The position numbers were made by a program, and so were the translations under genes. A stretch of 64,000 bases of DNA, from NCBI GenBank assembly GCA_036925085.1, contig JAUPFP010000045.1:1054001-1118000 (forward strand), read 5' to 3'. The DNA is from Brachycybe producta (taxonomy: Eukaryota > Arthropoda > Diplopoda > Playtdesmida > Andrognathidae). The first letter of the stretch is position 1, and every line of letters begins with the position of its first letter. This document shows positions 1 to 11,455 of this stretch, one piece after another. Under the pieces are notes generated by a model. It did not search any database. It saw only the letters and a list, made by a program, of their open reading frames with translations, and was not told the origin of the DNA.

Positions 1-189
1 AAGCGGTGGTTGCCACCTGTGACGCAAGGGCTCGACCACTCTTAGCTGTTGTGGTGCAGAAAAATTGGTGGTCATGGCTTGCGTGAACCCCTACTATGTA
101 ATCAGTGGTCAGCTAAAGATGGCCACCACTTTTTTGTGGCACTACAATGTGGTGCAGAACGTGAAGCAGAAGCCAGCCAAATACTTCAT

Positions 190-706
190 CTACACTTAAG
201 TTAAAAATGCACTTAAGTGGGTTTAGTTGAATTATACGAAGATAAAATTGACTTCATTACTTAATATCTGAACAAATTAAAATACTAAATTAATATTTTG
301 TTAAACTAACCATTTATATTGAAATACAAATTTAATATTTTAAAAAAATGAACTCAATATGTAGAGAGAGAGATTAAATTCAATATGTTGTTTGTTCTTA
401 ATACCTTGTACACACATGAGTTAAACGAATTCGAATTAAATGCGTTTAGGTGAATTCATACGAAATCCACTCAAGGACATGAACCAAATAAAAATTGACT
501 TTACTATTAATATTTTAAATTGAAATACTAAATCAATATTTTGTCAATAGTTTAATTAGTTATATTTAAGTATTAACTCAATATTTTGAGATTATTAACT
601 GAATAAATTGAATTCGACATATTGTTTGTTTGCTCTTCAGAGAGGGCTCTGTAGAACACACTTATTATTTAAGTGCATTTTAATTATCAGGTGTGTACAA
701 GGTATG
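190..706. mobile_element. Nested GTACACAC-terminus MITE pair
   Basis: From about 401 to 705 a roughly 300-bp element starts with ATACCTTGTACACACATGAG and ends with CAGGTGTGTACAAGGTAT, so the ends are inverted repeats. Its inside includes AAAATTGACTTTA, TAAATTGAATTCGA and AGGGCTCTGTAGAACAC, which recur in the copies near 10.5, 22.2, 29.8 and 40.9 kb. The stretch from about 190 to 400 resembles the left part of the related copy near 39.15 kb (TCTACACTT, then AATATCTGAACAAATT), so this looks like one element inserted into a relative. No coding capacity is visible. The superfamily is not settled because a target duplication could not be fixed. Confidence 0.7.
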
Positions 707-1894
707 AGGTATAACAAGTTCAAGTTTCAAGTTGTCTTCTTGAATTCAGACCTCAAAGACCCTTGTGCTCCAATTGGTCCGGAACTAAATTGAATACTAA
801 ATTCGATTATGTACAGTTTGGTTTTTTTTTTTCTCTCAGGAACGCTAAATAAAATTTAACTGATTACTGATTAGTTTTCGACCGACCTGAGTCTCACCTG
901 ACATTAGTTTTTTTTTTTTTACTAGCTACCGGTATAGGAAATTACTTTTGAAATTTTTTGACTAGAAAAAAAAGTATCAAAGAATTTTTTAAATTATCCT
1001 TGAGACATTTTTTTTGTATTAAAATATATCTTAATACTTGTTTCATTTTATTACATTATTAAAGTATGTAAGTTTTTTTCAAAGGAGGTGAAGAGGTTAA
1101 CGACATGCATAAATGGTTATATTTAAATAAGACAAAAAATATAAAAATATCTTTGATTTGACAAGTTGTTAGCCAAAAAAGTACATTAATTAAGCAAATG
1201 ACCACTTGTCTGGAAAATTGAACGAGAACGGACTTCCTTCCTTCCTTCTGTCCGTCTGACCACTGTCAAAATTAATATAAATATATATGGAGATTTTTAA
1301 GCTCTTAACTAAAAAAAACTTGTTTATTTTCTTAAATTTTAATTTAATTACTGATAGACTTATCTATTTGATGAAAAAATTTCAATTTCCCCTTTTTCAT
1401 AGCAAAAAATAAACATTTTTTTTGTCAAAATTAATTACATAATATAATAATATGAAAATTCTTATGTTATTTATTAAAACAATAAACTCGGAAATGTTTC
1501 TTTTTGTTACATAAAAAAAATGATGGCGCCATTAATTAACAAATATTTTTATGTACCATTTTTTGTTGATTATAATCACGATACCACTTGCTATATCATG
1601 TTTATATGAAATACTTAAAATAAGCAATTCAGTTTTATTAAAATTGGATTTTTCTTTACTAATTAAATCAATTTTAATCTAAATTATTTTAATGAATTTA
1701 CATCTATTTTAGTCGTAATAATTTTTTTTTCATGTTAACACTTTTTATAACTGGAAATTTTGAAAAAAAAATGTTAAATTTTAACTGAAAAATTAGTGTA
1801 ATTTGTTAAAAGTGATAATCAAAAAATTATAAAAAAATCAGTGGTTTTTTTAAATCAACTGCTATTGTAATAACTAAGGCTAAAAAGTAAGCCA

Positions 1895-2143
1895 AGAGCC
1901 AATTGTGAAGTAATAATCCAGTTTACTGTAGATCAACAATTATGGGCGTTTTTTTTCAATCAAAACACTGGTTAGAACTCTAATTGACAACTGATAGTAA
2001 CCGGGACATCTTAACCTCTAATCCTTTTTTATTAGAAAAAAAAATAATTGCAGTTGCTCTAATGATGATGATTACACAATTGGCACTTGAACCACAAATT
2101 GTGAAACATTTGCTTGATATTAACTATAAAAATCCGAGCCCTA
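1895..2143. mobile_element. Palindromic MITE, GGGCTCGGATTTTTA family (left end clipped)
   Basis: The two halves are imperfect reverse complements: CCAATTGTGAAGTAAT on the left faces ATTACACAATTGGCACTTG on the right, around a centre with AACACTGGTTAGA and CTAACC. The right end reads AAAATCCGAGCCCTAATAAT, as in the copies near 11.5, 14.3 and 43.8 kb. The left terminal stretch seen in the 11.5 and 14.3 kb copies is missing or decayed here. Confidence 0.65.
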
Positions 2144-3434
2144 ATAATGACTGTGTAAACCTTTTTTTGTTACACTATGATACCAAATAAATATCGTAAA
2201 CAGTTTAATCCAAAATAAAAATGTATATAAAACTCACGAATTGCATAATCATTGGAAATTTGCATAAAAGTTGCATTTCACTTATTTCATTAAGAAAAAT
2301 TATTTTCTTTTACCAGAAAACTACAGAGCGTTTCCTATACCAAATAGTTTTGATTTTATATTTTCATACAACTGCTGTTATTAAATGCTTCTGATAATTA
2401 ATTGTGCTGTTGCTATAAGAATATACATTTTAATTTGCATTCTTGCATATTTTGGGGTTTGTTTTTAATTTGTTTAAAATGCATAATTTTGAAGAAATAA
2501 AAACATATAGCACATTTTTTAATTTGTATGTGCGTGAAAGTTTTGGACTTAAAGTTGATAACTAACTCACAGAATGCAATTGTGCAAATATTTGAAATTC
2601 TGTGAACGCTCTTTAATAAAACTAAAAAAAAATGTTCCTAACTTTTAGAGAAAAAAATTCACACTTCCGTTTTAACTCAGAAAAAAAAAAGTAAATAACT
2701 TAAATAAGTTAACATTACTGAGAAAAGTAATTTGTCGTGCAATATGCTGCTGCGAATTTTATTAGAAAACTCATATTTTCAAATTATACAAAGTTGGGTT
2801 CAAGTTTTTCTGCTCATAACAATGGGGTGCAAACATAGAAAGGTAATGATAAGGAGAGATAACCCTGTAATCTTGTGCTTTACCTACTTCCTAAAGGATA
2901 GGTAAAAATTCAAATTGTTTATCCCACAAAGTGGTCACTTTTTTTTTTGAAGTGTTCTTGTGGGGTGAGAGAGATAATTTTGGCCTTTTTCAGGTCACAA
3001 CCACCACCAAGTTCATTTTGTGGTGTTGTCTGTGTCACTATTTAAGAGAGTATTTATATATTATATAACCTTTTCCTGTTATTAAATACACTACACATAA
3101 AACTAAATTAAAATTTTCTTGCAGCAGCAAACAACATAACAGCCTGTGTTTTTATATTGTATTTCTTTTGTTTCTTATTAGCATTGTATTTGGAAAGACA
3201 ATGTTTTGCCTCCAAAGAAGAAGACAAATTAGTTATTTCCTATGAGGACTTCTGCAGGCAAACTTTAGATGCAAAGTGGCAGCTTTAAATAATTTATCTT
3301 CCGCTTGTTTTTAATTGAATTTTTTTTTAAAAAACTTCTTTGAAAATAGAAAACACATGTTACAATTTGACTTATGAATGTCAATTTATTTATTTTCTCG
3401 GTTTGTCTGTTTTTTAGTATATTTGAGAATTTTA

Positions 3435-3628
3435 GGCCCCCTTGTCACACGAATTTTTTTTTAACACTTTTCGACTGCAAAATGAAATCGGGTTGTCGCC
3501 AAAACTGAACACCTCGAGTGTTTTCGTAGAAAATGAATTGTATTCACAGCCCAACCACCTTCAACTTCATTTTGTAGTCGAAACGTGTTCCAAAAGTTGT
3601 CTGTGTGTGTTCCAATCTTAGGCTTTGC
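3435..3628. mobile_element. Fold-back element, CGACTGCAAAATGAA family
   Basis: The left arm has TTTTCGACTGCAAAATGAAA followed by CGGGTTGTCGCCAAAACTGA. The right arm has CTTCAACTTCATTTTGTAGTCGAAA, which is its imperfect reverse complement. Related copies lie at about 17850-18030 and twice at 45048-45375. The outer part reads GTCTGTGTGTGTTCCAA and then CTTAGGCTTTGC. No protein is encoded. Confidence 0.6.
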
Positions 3629-3749
3629 TTAAATTTCAGCTGCTCAAGAGCATTTTATATTTATTTTTTAGTCCAAGTGCTCTTTTCTGATAACATTTTC
3701 TCGTAATGTTCTGTGGTTTGCTAAGGTAAACTGTAATAATGTAATCAAC

Positions 3750-4112
3750 TTCTGGTTAAGCTTGTTTCAAAAAGTGTAAACGAATCACAAACTCTGGCTA
3801 TTCTGTCTCTCAGAAGTAATACGTAGAGAAACTTGAAACCGTTTTTAGAAACTAGCAGGGCTGCTCAATCACTTAAAAATTATCTCATGTCGATATCATT
3901 TTAAATTAAGCTTTTATATTTCAGTTTAAAAATTGATCCAAATTTAAGCAGATAATGTTTTTTTAAATTTTTGTCTATAATATGTTTTGTTTTGAAAGAT
4001 ATCAACATGAAAATACTATTAATATAAGTGATTTAGGTACCGTTGTAGTTTCTAACACACTTTTCAAATTCTCGTATTTTGCTTCCAAAACGCAGAATAA
4101 CCAAGTAAAGTA
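3750..4112. mobile_element. Fold-back A palindromic MITE
   Basis: The left arm contains CAAACTCTGGCTATTCTGTC, a variant of AGAAACTAGAAGGGTAG and a diverged GATATC core. The right arm repeats these as the reverse complement (GATATCAACATGAAAATA, then GTAGTTTCTAACACACTTTTC, then GCAGAATAACC). This arrangement defines the fold-back A family in the rest of the window. The element lies just beyond the polyadenylation side of the myosin light chain gene. Confidence 0.7.
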
Positions 4113-4349
4113 AAAAAAAAACTATAAGTAATACCTTTATTTTATCAATTATGCTTGAATAATACAAAAAAAAAAGAAAAAGATTTGACACTTTTATTTT
4201 ACTTTTATTTAGGAATATATTTTGTTAGAAAACTAATTAAAAAAAGCGCCCCAAGAATGATAATAATCAAAAGAATGTATTTTTAAAGGAAACATTTAAG
4301 TTCTTTTTTTTTTGTGGAAACAATAATTATTTTTAATTTAACAAATCTG

Positions 4350-4355
4350 TTTATT
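4350..4355 (-). terminator. Polyadenylation signal AATAAA of the myosin light chain gene
   Basis: The plus strand reads TTTATT, which is AATAAA on the minus strand. It lies 48 bases beyond the stop codon at 4403-4405. This is a canonical animal signal at a plausible distance; cleavage would fall 10-30 bases further left. Confidence 0.6.
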
Positions 4356-4402
4356 AAATAAATTTCAAGTCTTCTTTGCTTTTTTTATTTTTCCTTTTTC
4401 TT

Positions 4403-5846
4403 TTATTGTTCCGGATCGTCTTTATCCTTGGCTCCGTGTTTAAGAATGCGAGTGAATTCGATGTAGTCGAACATTCCCGTTTTGATCGGAGCTTCGCGAT
4501 ACATTTCGTCCACCTAAAAAAACGAAAAAAAAAGAAAAGAAGATTAAGAGTTATAACATAATTTCGTATGAAATTTTTGTTATGAAATTGTTGAATTTAA
4601 AAAAATAGGTACGGTAGAATCTCCACTTGAATTATCGTTAAAAAATTCAATTTAAACCCACTAAAGGTGGCTAGAATCATAGTCGCGTCAAATTTGCTTA
4701 ACACTGCGTCTATGGAGTCGTGCAGCACGTACAAACTGAGTTGGCACGTTATAGAAATTTCTCGTTACCTAAAAGGGATACGACACAATATTTCTTAAAG
4801 CTGAAAGATGTTCTCGAAGAACCGAAATGTGGCTAGCAAATTAGTAAAAAAAATCAAAAGGATGTAAAATAAAAACTCTCCTTTGAATATTGCAAAATAA
4901 AACGATGTTGGATACAACATTCGAGAAGCGATTATAACTTAAATTATAATTATTGTTCAAAACAGACATTTGACTGAATTATGCTAATTTTCTCTCAGCC
5001 CATGTTATAAAGATCATTTATCTAAAAACAAAAAGCCCATTTTTTTGCTGACAACCTTTCAGTTCTTCGGCTTTAAAGAAAAGGTAACAAGGAATTTTCA
5101 CGACGATGTTTCAAATTGCCGTTTTGGCTTCTCGAGACATTTTTTTTTTAGCAACTTTCGAATCACAAAAATTGACCACGTGTCTAAGCTCTTAAATAGT
5201 TTCATCGCGAAAGTGATAGTTTTATGCGAAATTGTAGCTTAGTAACGAAATTAGGCAAAGAAAAATGACGTCGAAAAACAAGATTAAGTTAAAAAAAATT
5301 ATATTTCGCAAACTCTCTTAATAATCTCTCAATTTTATTACGTCTTCATCCGAGAATCGATCTCCCATGCAAGTGAGAAGATCTCTTAGACGTTCTTCGT
5401 TTAAGTAACCGGTATTGTCTTCGTCAAAACATCCGAAAGCATTCTTGATGACATCCTCCGGATCGGTCCCTTGTAATTTCTCTCCGAACAGAGTGAGAAA
5501 CATGGTGAAGTTGATTGGCCCCGGAGCCTCGTTCATCATTCCATCTAAATAATCATCGGCGGGATTCTTTCCTGTGGAAGTTATTTATGGAAAAAAGTTT
5601 AAGAAGTTACAAAAAGCAGCGAAGCTTGAAAAAATTGGGATTGAAAAGAGTTTGAGAACCTAGCGAGGCCAACATGTCGTGAAGATCCTCTTTGTCGATG
5701 AATCCGTCTCGGTTCTGATCGATCATGTTAAAAGCTTCTTTGAACTCTTGAATCTGAGCCTGATCGAACATGTTGAACACGTTCGAAGTGGCTCTCTGAG
5801 CTCGCTTCTTCGTAGTTCCACGTCCCTTTGTCTTACGGCTCGACAT
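4403..5846 (-). CDS. sqh: Myosin II regulatory light chain (non-muscle/smooth type)
   Basis: Regulatory light chain of cytoplasmic myosin II. It binds the heavy-chain neck and switches motor activity when phosphorylated. Coding exons on the minus strand are 5846-5660, 5571-5342 and 4513-4403, joining in phase to 175 residues; fly Sqh has 174. The N-terminus has [12 protein letters not shown], placing the conserved Thr20-Ser21 phosphorylation pair exactly as in Sqh. The first EF-hand loop, residues 43-54, reads [12 protein letters not shown], and later segments read [20 protein letters not shown] and [14 protein letters not shown]. The start is the only ATG that gives the family N-terminus. 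A splice-acceptor-like TTTGCAG ends at 5864, so a non-coding first exon probably lies further upstream but was not located. Residue 25 is Asn where I know Ala in fly and human. The orthology group is confident; the symbol follows the fly gene. Confidence 0.96.
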
Positions 5847-5929
5847 CTTTTCAATGTTCCTTTCTGCAAATTTAAAAGAAAAATTATGAAAAAATGAAAG
5901 AATAATTAGTTTTAAAAATTTTAAAATCG

Positions 5930-6200
5930 AACTACGATTTATTCTGTCTTTCAGGGCTTGAAAGTGTTTTAGAAACTAGAAGGGTAGCGGCAATCACATA
6001 AGGCTATTTTCAGGATGATATATCTTTTTAAAAAATAAGCTTTTTAAGTTTTAGATGGTTTTTTTTTACTCATAATGTTCATTTTATAAAGATAACAAAA
6101 TGGAAATGCAATTAGTTGATACTTACTTTTCTAGTTTCTAAAACATTTTTTTTTCTAATTTAATATCGTGCTTTTAAACCGCAACATAACCAAAGTTTGA
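5930..6200. mobile_element. Fold-back A palindromic MITE
   Basis: The left arm reads TTATTCTGTCTTTCAGGGC and then TTAGAAACTAGAAGGGTAGC. The right arm carries TTTTCTAGTTTCTAAAACA. The centre has the pair TTTAAAAAATAAGC and TTATAAAGATAAC. The copy starts about 70 bases upstream of the light chain 5' UTR exon. Confidence 0.65.
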
Positions 6201-6221
6201 TTATTGGCTATTTGAAAACCA

Positions 6222-6512
6222 CCTTAAGCTGGTTTTGAAGTATAAATTGGACCTCGAACTCTGGTTATTCCATTCTGTCTTTGAGTTCTAAGCAATAATT
6301 AAAAGAAACTTTAAAAAAGTGTTTTTAGAAACTAGAACTGGGTAGTTGAATCAGTTAATTTGTATTTTCAGGTTGATATCTTTCAAAATAAAATTTTTTT
6401 AATAAGTTAAAAAGTTTATTTTAAAAGATATCAATATGAAAATATTATTAAGTGAATTTACCTAACTGTTCTAGTTTCTAACACACTTTCGATTTCTCTT
6501 CATAAAACATTT
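6222..6512. mobile_element. Fold-back A palindromic MITE
   Basis: The terminus resembles CTTAAGCTGGTTTTGAAGT and is followed by CTCGAACTCTGGTTATTCC. TTTTTAGAAACTAGAACTGG and GATATCTTTCAAAATAAA are on the left, with AAGATATCAATATGAAAAT and TTCTAGTTTCTAACACACTT on the right. This is a fairly complete copy that abuts the previous one. Confidence 0.7.
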
Positions 6513-6879
6513 TAAGTCAAATTCTTCATTTTTTTTTTTGTTCTTCTTCTGTTTTTCAAGTAACTTTTGAGTAAATTAAAATAGAAAAATGTGTGTTCGC
6601 GGTGCAATAACACTTTTACATTATTTGTGAGGTCATTTTATAAATAGCCTCAAGTTTTCGTGACTCACAAATGTATAAATAATGGCCACTGACATTTTTT
6701 TTTCAGAGTTATTTTTACGACAAACAACAAAATGTGACCAAAAAAACTACTTTTAAAACTATTACGAAACTGTTTTTTTGAAATTTATGAAAGTAAAAAA
6801 AAAAAATTCCTCCCTCTCTTTGTTTTATAATTTAAACATTGCAAAAATATGCAAATGAGAGAGAAGGATTTAATCAAAC

Positions 6880-7275
6880 TATTGATTTGAGTTATTCTGC
6901 AGTTTCAGAACAGCCAACACTGAGGAGAAATTGAAAATGTGTTAGAAACTAGAATGATTTAACTGAATCACTTTTAATGCTTGCAAAATATACTTAAGTT
7001 TTTTTCTTCTAATTTCTAAAACACTTTTTAAGGAATAATTGATAGTGTCTTAGAAACTAGAAAGGTATAGAGCGCAATCACTTAATTGTATTTTCATGTT
7101 GATATCTTTCAAAATAAACTTTTTATAGACAAAAATTTAAAAAAAAATATTGTCTACTTGAAAGTTGGGTTATTTTGAAACTGGCATAAAAGCTTATTTT
7201 GAAAGATATCAATATTAAAATACCCTTAAGTGATTGAGTTACCCTTCTAGTTTATAAAAAAAAACTTTCACCTTT
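6880..7275. mobile_element. Two abutting fold-back A copies
   Basis: A short copy (about 6880-7030) has GTTAGAAACTAGAATG facing TCTAATTTCTAAAACACTT with most of its middle deleted. A longer one (about 7030-7275) follows, with TTAGAAACTAGAAAGGTA, GATATCTTTCAAAATAAAC and the reverse-complement right arm. The short copy shows how these palindromes lose their centres. Confidence 0.6.
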
Positions 7276-8289
7276 CTTTTAATTTTGCACATTGAAATAT
7301 AAATTTAAAATTCACATAGGCCTAACAGTAAATGAGAAGTAACATAATTTATTAAAATATAAGATTAAATTATTGTTGGCGTCGCTAGACGGCGCCACCA
7401 ATTCAGCTATCGCTTCTTTAACACATTGTTTATTTTAAAATATTAACAGGATGTTTGTCTTAAAAGTCAAAATTTATTTTTATGATTTTCCTCCCTCACC
7501 CACCCACACATTAAATTTTCAATTACAAAAGAGGGCGGAGGCACCCTGCAAAGAGAGGGGCACAGTGGCCCTTGTACAAAAAAACCCTGCTGCCCCCTAT
7601 TGACATAATCAAAAAATAACAAAAAAAATCAAGTTATAAAGTAAAATAGGCCACAAGAATTGAATGACTAATAGCTCAGTGAGAGAGATAAAAACAGTTA
7701 AAAGAATTCCATGACCATAAAAGGAAAAATCGCAAATATTTCTGCAACAACAGTCAATATAAGCAATCGTTTAAAATGTATAATTTTTTTAAGAAAAAAA
7801 AAGAACAATTCATTTATATTGTTCTTAGTTATAAGTTTATATACTTACCCCTTTTTTTAAAAAAAAAGATAAACTAATCTATGAAAGAAATGCCAACTTC
7901 ACGAAATTCACACACAAAATGAAATGTCTAAAATTCCGAGAAAAAAAGGAAACGCATAGAAATAGTGTTAAAATGCACCACTAGGTGGCACTTAATTCGC
8001 CACAAAAAATGCAGCATGGGAAAAAAAAAAGGGTGCAAACTTCAATAGCGCTTTATTTTATAGCTTTCTAGCCTCTTATTTCTACAATATATTAAACATA
8101 TGTTTAATGCAGCGCGCCTCTAGTAGCAGTAGGGTAAAAAATGGCCTATTCAATATTATTATATACTAGAAGGGTAAATCAATTTCATATTGTTTGATCA
8201 TGATGATTATTATTAAATCAAGTGAAAAATAGAAATAGAAATATTTCAAACTTCTTATAGAAAAGTTTTATTTTGAAATATGAGCAGCT

Positions 8290-8455
8290 GATTTTCAAAC
8301 TAGAAAGTGTTTTAGAAACTAGAAGGCGTAGCTCAATCACTTATTATGGATATTTTCATGTTGATATCTTTCAAAATAAGCTTTTTATGACAACTTTAAA
8401 CTTTTTAAAATGTTTGTCTAAAAATAGTTTATTTTGAATAGTTTATTTGATTGAG
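8290..8455. mobile_element. Half copy of fold-back A
   Basis: Only the left arm is clear: GAGCAGCTGATTTTC, TTTTAGAAACTAGAAGGCG, TCATGTTGATATCTTTCAAA and then AAGCTTTTTATGACA. The right arm is replaced at about 8455 by the left part of a related element. Confidence 0.55.
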
Positions 8456-8464
8456 CTAAAATTT

Positions 8465-8830
8465 GAGCAAAAATTAAAAAAAATTAGAAACTAGAATAAT
8501 TGGTGATAATGCTCAAACATTTTTTTTTTTCATGATGATATCTTTAAAAAAAAAATAACCTGTTTAATGAAAATTTGAAAAAGGAGAAAATAATTTTTTT
8601 CATGAAATGTCAATGAAAAACCCCCCAAAACAGGTCATTTTCAAACTAAACTATAAAATATTTATTTTATAAGATATTGTCATGAGAAAACGTTTAGCAT
8701 AATCTTTTGCCATTCTAGTTTTAAACACAATTTGAATTTTTTTCGTAATAAAAACGTTCGCTTGACGTTTTTGCGCGCAAATTTTACAAAAACATCTAGA
8801 GAGAGCGCAGCACTTGACTGATATTGATTA
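8465..8830. mobile_element. Fold-back H element (GACGTTTTTGCG tail)
   Basis: It starts with TTAGAAACTAGAATAATTGG, has TGATGATATCTTTAAAA on the left and TAAGATATTGTCATGA on the right, and then CATTCTAGTTTTAAACACA. The tail reads AACGTTCGCTTGACGTTTTT and GCGCGCAAATTTTAC. The same order is seen at 10.05-10.45 and 49.65-50.08 kb. It shares its core with fold-back A but has a different right end. Confidence 0.6.
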
Positions 8831-8854
8831 GTCGACTAAAAATTCAATGGACGA

Positions 8855-9235
8855 AAATCTTTTGCCATTCTAGCTTTTAAAAACAATTTCGAATTTTTTT
8901 TTTTAAAAAATGTTGTTTCTAAAAAAAAAAAGTTCACTAGACGTTTTTCCTCCCAATTGTTTTAAAACATCTATTGAGCTTATATACATTAATTAGCCAC
9001 AGCAGCCGTGGCACCATCCGGAGTGAAGGACAGGCATCTGTAGACAGCTTCAGAATTTCTTTGGCTCCGCCCTTTTATGAGCGTCAGACGAAATATCAAC
9101 CAATTAGAAATAAAAAGGGTGGTGGGGCATGTGACATCAGACCCAGTAACAAACCAATTAGAAATTGAATGACGCTCATAAAAGGGCGGAGCAAAAGGGA
9201 AAGACAAAAACCAAATATCTATTGAGCCACCTTAA
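8855..9235. mobile_element. Truncated fold-back H copy carrying a GC-richer inverted-repeat insertion
   Basis: The segment from 8855 to about 9000 repeats the right part of fold-back H (CCATTCTAGCTTTTAAAAAC, then GACGTTTTTCCTCCC and CATCTATTGAGC), and CTATTGAGCCACC resumes at about 9218. Between them lies a 23-base perfect inverted repeat: GCTCCGCCCTTTTATGAGCG and three more bases at 9064-9086, matched at 9170-9192. CAACCAATTAGAAAT and AAACCAATTAGAAAT recur inside. A related element lies at 23266-23463. Confidence 0.6.
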
Positions 9236-9429
9236 AAATGATTGTTGTACCACACTACAGGTTTTATAATATATTTTAAAGCATTTTTTTTTCTTCTTTA
9301 TTATTGCAAATAAACAACCCAGGCGTGGAATTATATAAAAATGTATAACAATTGATGGATAAAACCAGAACTTTGACAACTTTTAAAACAAACATTTTGT
9401 AATGTGAGTGTATCTTGTATGTATTTATG

Positions 9430-9480
9430 GGGTGTTGTGTGTACTGTGTGTGTGTGTTATGTGTGTTTGTGTTATTTGAC
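9430..9480. repeat. GT-rich microsatellite
   Basis: The stretch is mostly TGTG with interruptions such as GTGTGTGTGTTATGTGTG. It is simple-sequence DNA and no function is visible. Confidence 0.6.
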
Positions 9481-10029
9481 CTGATGTGACAGTGACAACA
9501 TAATTATCACTGTGTACTGTTTTTCATTTTGAAAACATTTCAAATTCTTTCTAACTTGTCTTCTCTGTGAAAAATATATCAAAAAAAAAGTTCTTTCTTA
9601 TTTTTCTTTTTTCCAAAAAAAAAAAAATACAACAACAAAGACATAATTTGAGGCCTAGATTTCTGTTTGAAAAACAAGGACTAGTATTCATTTCATTACA
9701 AATTTACAAATGAGTTGGGGGAGAGTTAAACAACATTTAGATTAGAGAGAGGTAATGTGGTGGAGGGGTGGTTGACCTATGACCTAAGATAATATTTTTT
9801 TTTTAATATTAAAAAAGAAAATCAAAATTATTTCAAGGTTTTCTTGTTATTCTTACGAGAATTTGTTATCCTAGCTGAGACTATTCTAACTGGGATGACT
9901 TCGAAGGTTGGAGGTTGGAGGTTGAGGCTAGCAGTAACGTTTGGCCGCAGCACAAAATTAATGAGTGGTTAAATAGCAAAAAGCATAATATGCAATTGTA
10001 GCAGATTACAGAAGAGGATGTTTTTTTCA

Positions 10030-10450
10030 AAAGAAACATTACGAGAAAAAAAAATTAGAAACTAGAATAAGTTGGTAATAATGCTAGAAGTTTTGTTCAT
10101 AATTATATCTTTCAAAATAAACTTTTTATGATAGTTAAAATAAGGGCCGAAAATAGTTTTTCATGAAATGTCAATGGAAAAAAACAAACCAAAAAAAAGG
10201 GTCATTTTTCAAATTGAACTATAAAATAGTTTATTTTTTAATATATTGGCATGAAAAAAAAACTTTAACATAAACTTTTACTATTCTAGTTTTGAAAACT
10301 ATTTCAATTTTTTTTTAATGTTTAAAAAAAAACGTTCGCTTGACGTTTTTGCGTCAAAATGTTACAAAAATATCTATGGAGCACAGCATATAAGCCACTG
10401 CAGGTGGCGCGAGCCGTCCAGAGGATCAAAAAAGCAAATTAAATATTTAT
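10030..10450. mobile_element. Fold-back H element
   Basis: It contains TTAGAAACTAGAATAAGTTG, TATCTTTCAAAATAAAC, AATAGTTTTTCATGAAATGT and CTATTCTAGTTTTGAAAAC, then the tail CGTTCGCTTGACGTTTTTGC and CACTGCAGGTGGCGCGAG. The order matches the copy at 49.65-50.08 kb. Confidence 0.65.
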
Positions 10451-10462
10451 AAAACCACCTAA

Positions 10463-10760
10463 TACCTTGTACACACATGAGTTAAATGAATTCAAATTAA
10501 ATGTGTTTAGGTGAATTATACGGAATCCAGTTAAGGACATGAACCAAATAAAAATTGACTTTATTATTAATATTTTAAATTGAAATCCTAAATCAATATT
10601 TTGTCAATAGTTAACATATCATATTTAAGTATTAACTCAATATTTTGAGATTATTAACTAAATAAATTGAATTCGATATATTGTTTGTTTGCCCTTCACA
10701 GGGCTCTGTAGAACACATTATTTAAATGCATTTAAATTATCAGGTGTCTACTAGGTATTA
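10463..10760. mobile_element. GTACACAC-terminus MITE
   Basis: The ends ATACCTTGTACACACATGAG and CAGGTGTCTACTAGGTAT form imperfect inverted repeats. The inside is close to the copies at 401, 22237, 29811 and 40879. It is non-coding, about 298 bp, and probably flanked by TA. Confidence 0.75.
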
Positions 10761-11164
10761 CAGTGTTAACTTCAATTTAAATCCATTTTTTAATATGTAA
10801 ATTATTTTTTGTTCTCCATTTAACCCCTCATTTTATACTTTTTTTTTTCGCTACCATTCATGTCACTGCTAGCCTCCACCTCCAACCCTCGGTTTTGTGC
10901 TAAGTTAGAATCCTCTCAGCTGGTTGTGGGTTTCTATTTTTGTTTGTGTGTATTTATGACAGCTATAATGAAAATTATGATCGATTAGTCTGCTTATACA
11001 TTTTTTTTGTAGTCCATTAATTTGTTGACTCAAAAAAAAAATAACATTGGTAAGAAAACTAACAAAAAAATAACAATGTGACAAGTGACATTTATGTATG
11101 AGTTTGAGAGAGAGACACACTTTTTGTTATAAAAGAAAAAAAGATCTTATAATGAGCACTTTTG

Positions 11165-11222
11165 TTGAATACCAAAGCAGGCAATAATAATAATAATAAT
11201 AATATTAATTATAATAATAATT
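11165..11222. repeat. AAT trinucleotide microsatellite
   Basis: AATAATAATAATAATAAT runs with small interruptions. A second tract of the same unit lies at 11411-11445, next to the left end of a GGGCTCG element. Confidence 0.7.
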
Positions 11223-11409
11223 GGGTTGATGAATATAATCCTTCACAAAATTTCACATTTAAAGCAAAATCTTACACACTTTTTTTTTTCTTCGAGGGGA
11301 AAAATTAAAAACACACACATAAGAATGGCACAAATATTATTTACAATATTTACAAATTAAATTCGTCCAAATATAATTAATTATAATGCTTGAATACATA
11401 ATTTCACAA

Positions 11410-11444
<35 letters not shown>

Positions 11445-11455
11445 TATAATATTAT

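Larger units (their letters stand above)
1..4349. other. Intergenic region with repeats, no gene
   Basis: No open reading frame here resembles a known protein, and none is longer than about 70 codons. The DNA is very AT-rich with many homopolymer A and T runs. Recognisable contents are a nested pair of CCTTGTACACAC-type elements (about 190-706), a clipped palindromic element ending in AAAATCCGAGCCCTAA near 2143, a fold-back containing TTTTCGACTGCAAAATGAA (about 3435-3628) and a fold-back A copy (about 3750-4112). The first 180 bases hold GTGGT/ACCAC-rich inverted segments that may be the edge of another element. The 3' end of the myosin light chain gene lies just to the right. Confidence 0.7.

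Noticed and set aside
4610..4700. ACGGTAGAATCTCCACTTGA as a pogo-type end in the light chain intron
   Set aside because: Only one end is visible and it is weak; it is mentioned only as a possible relative of the 61.6 kb element.
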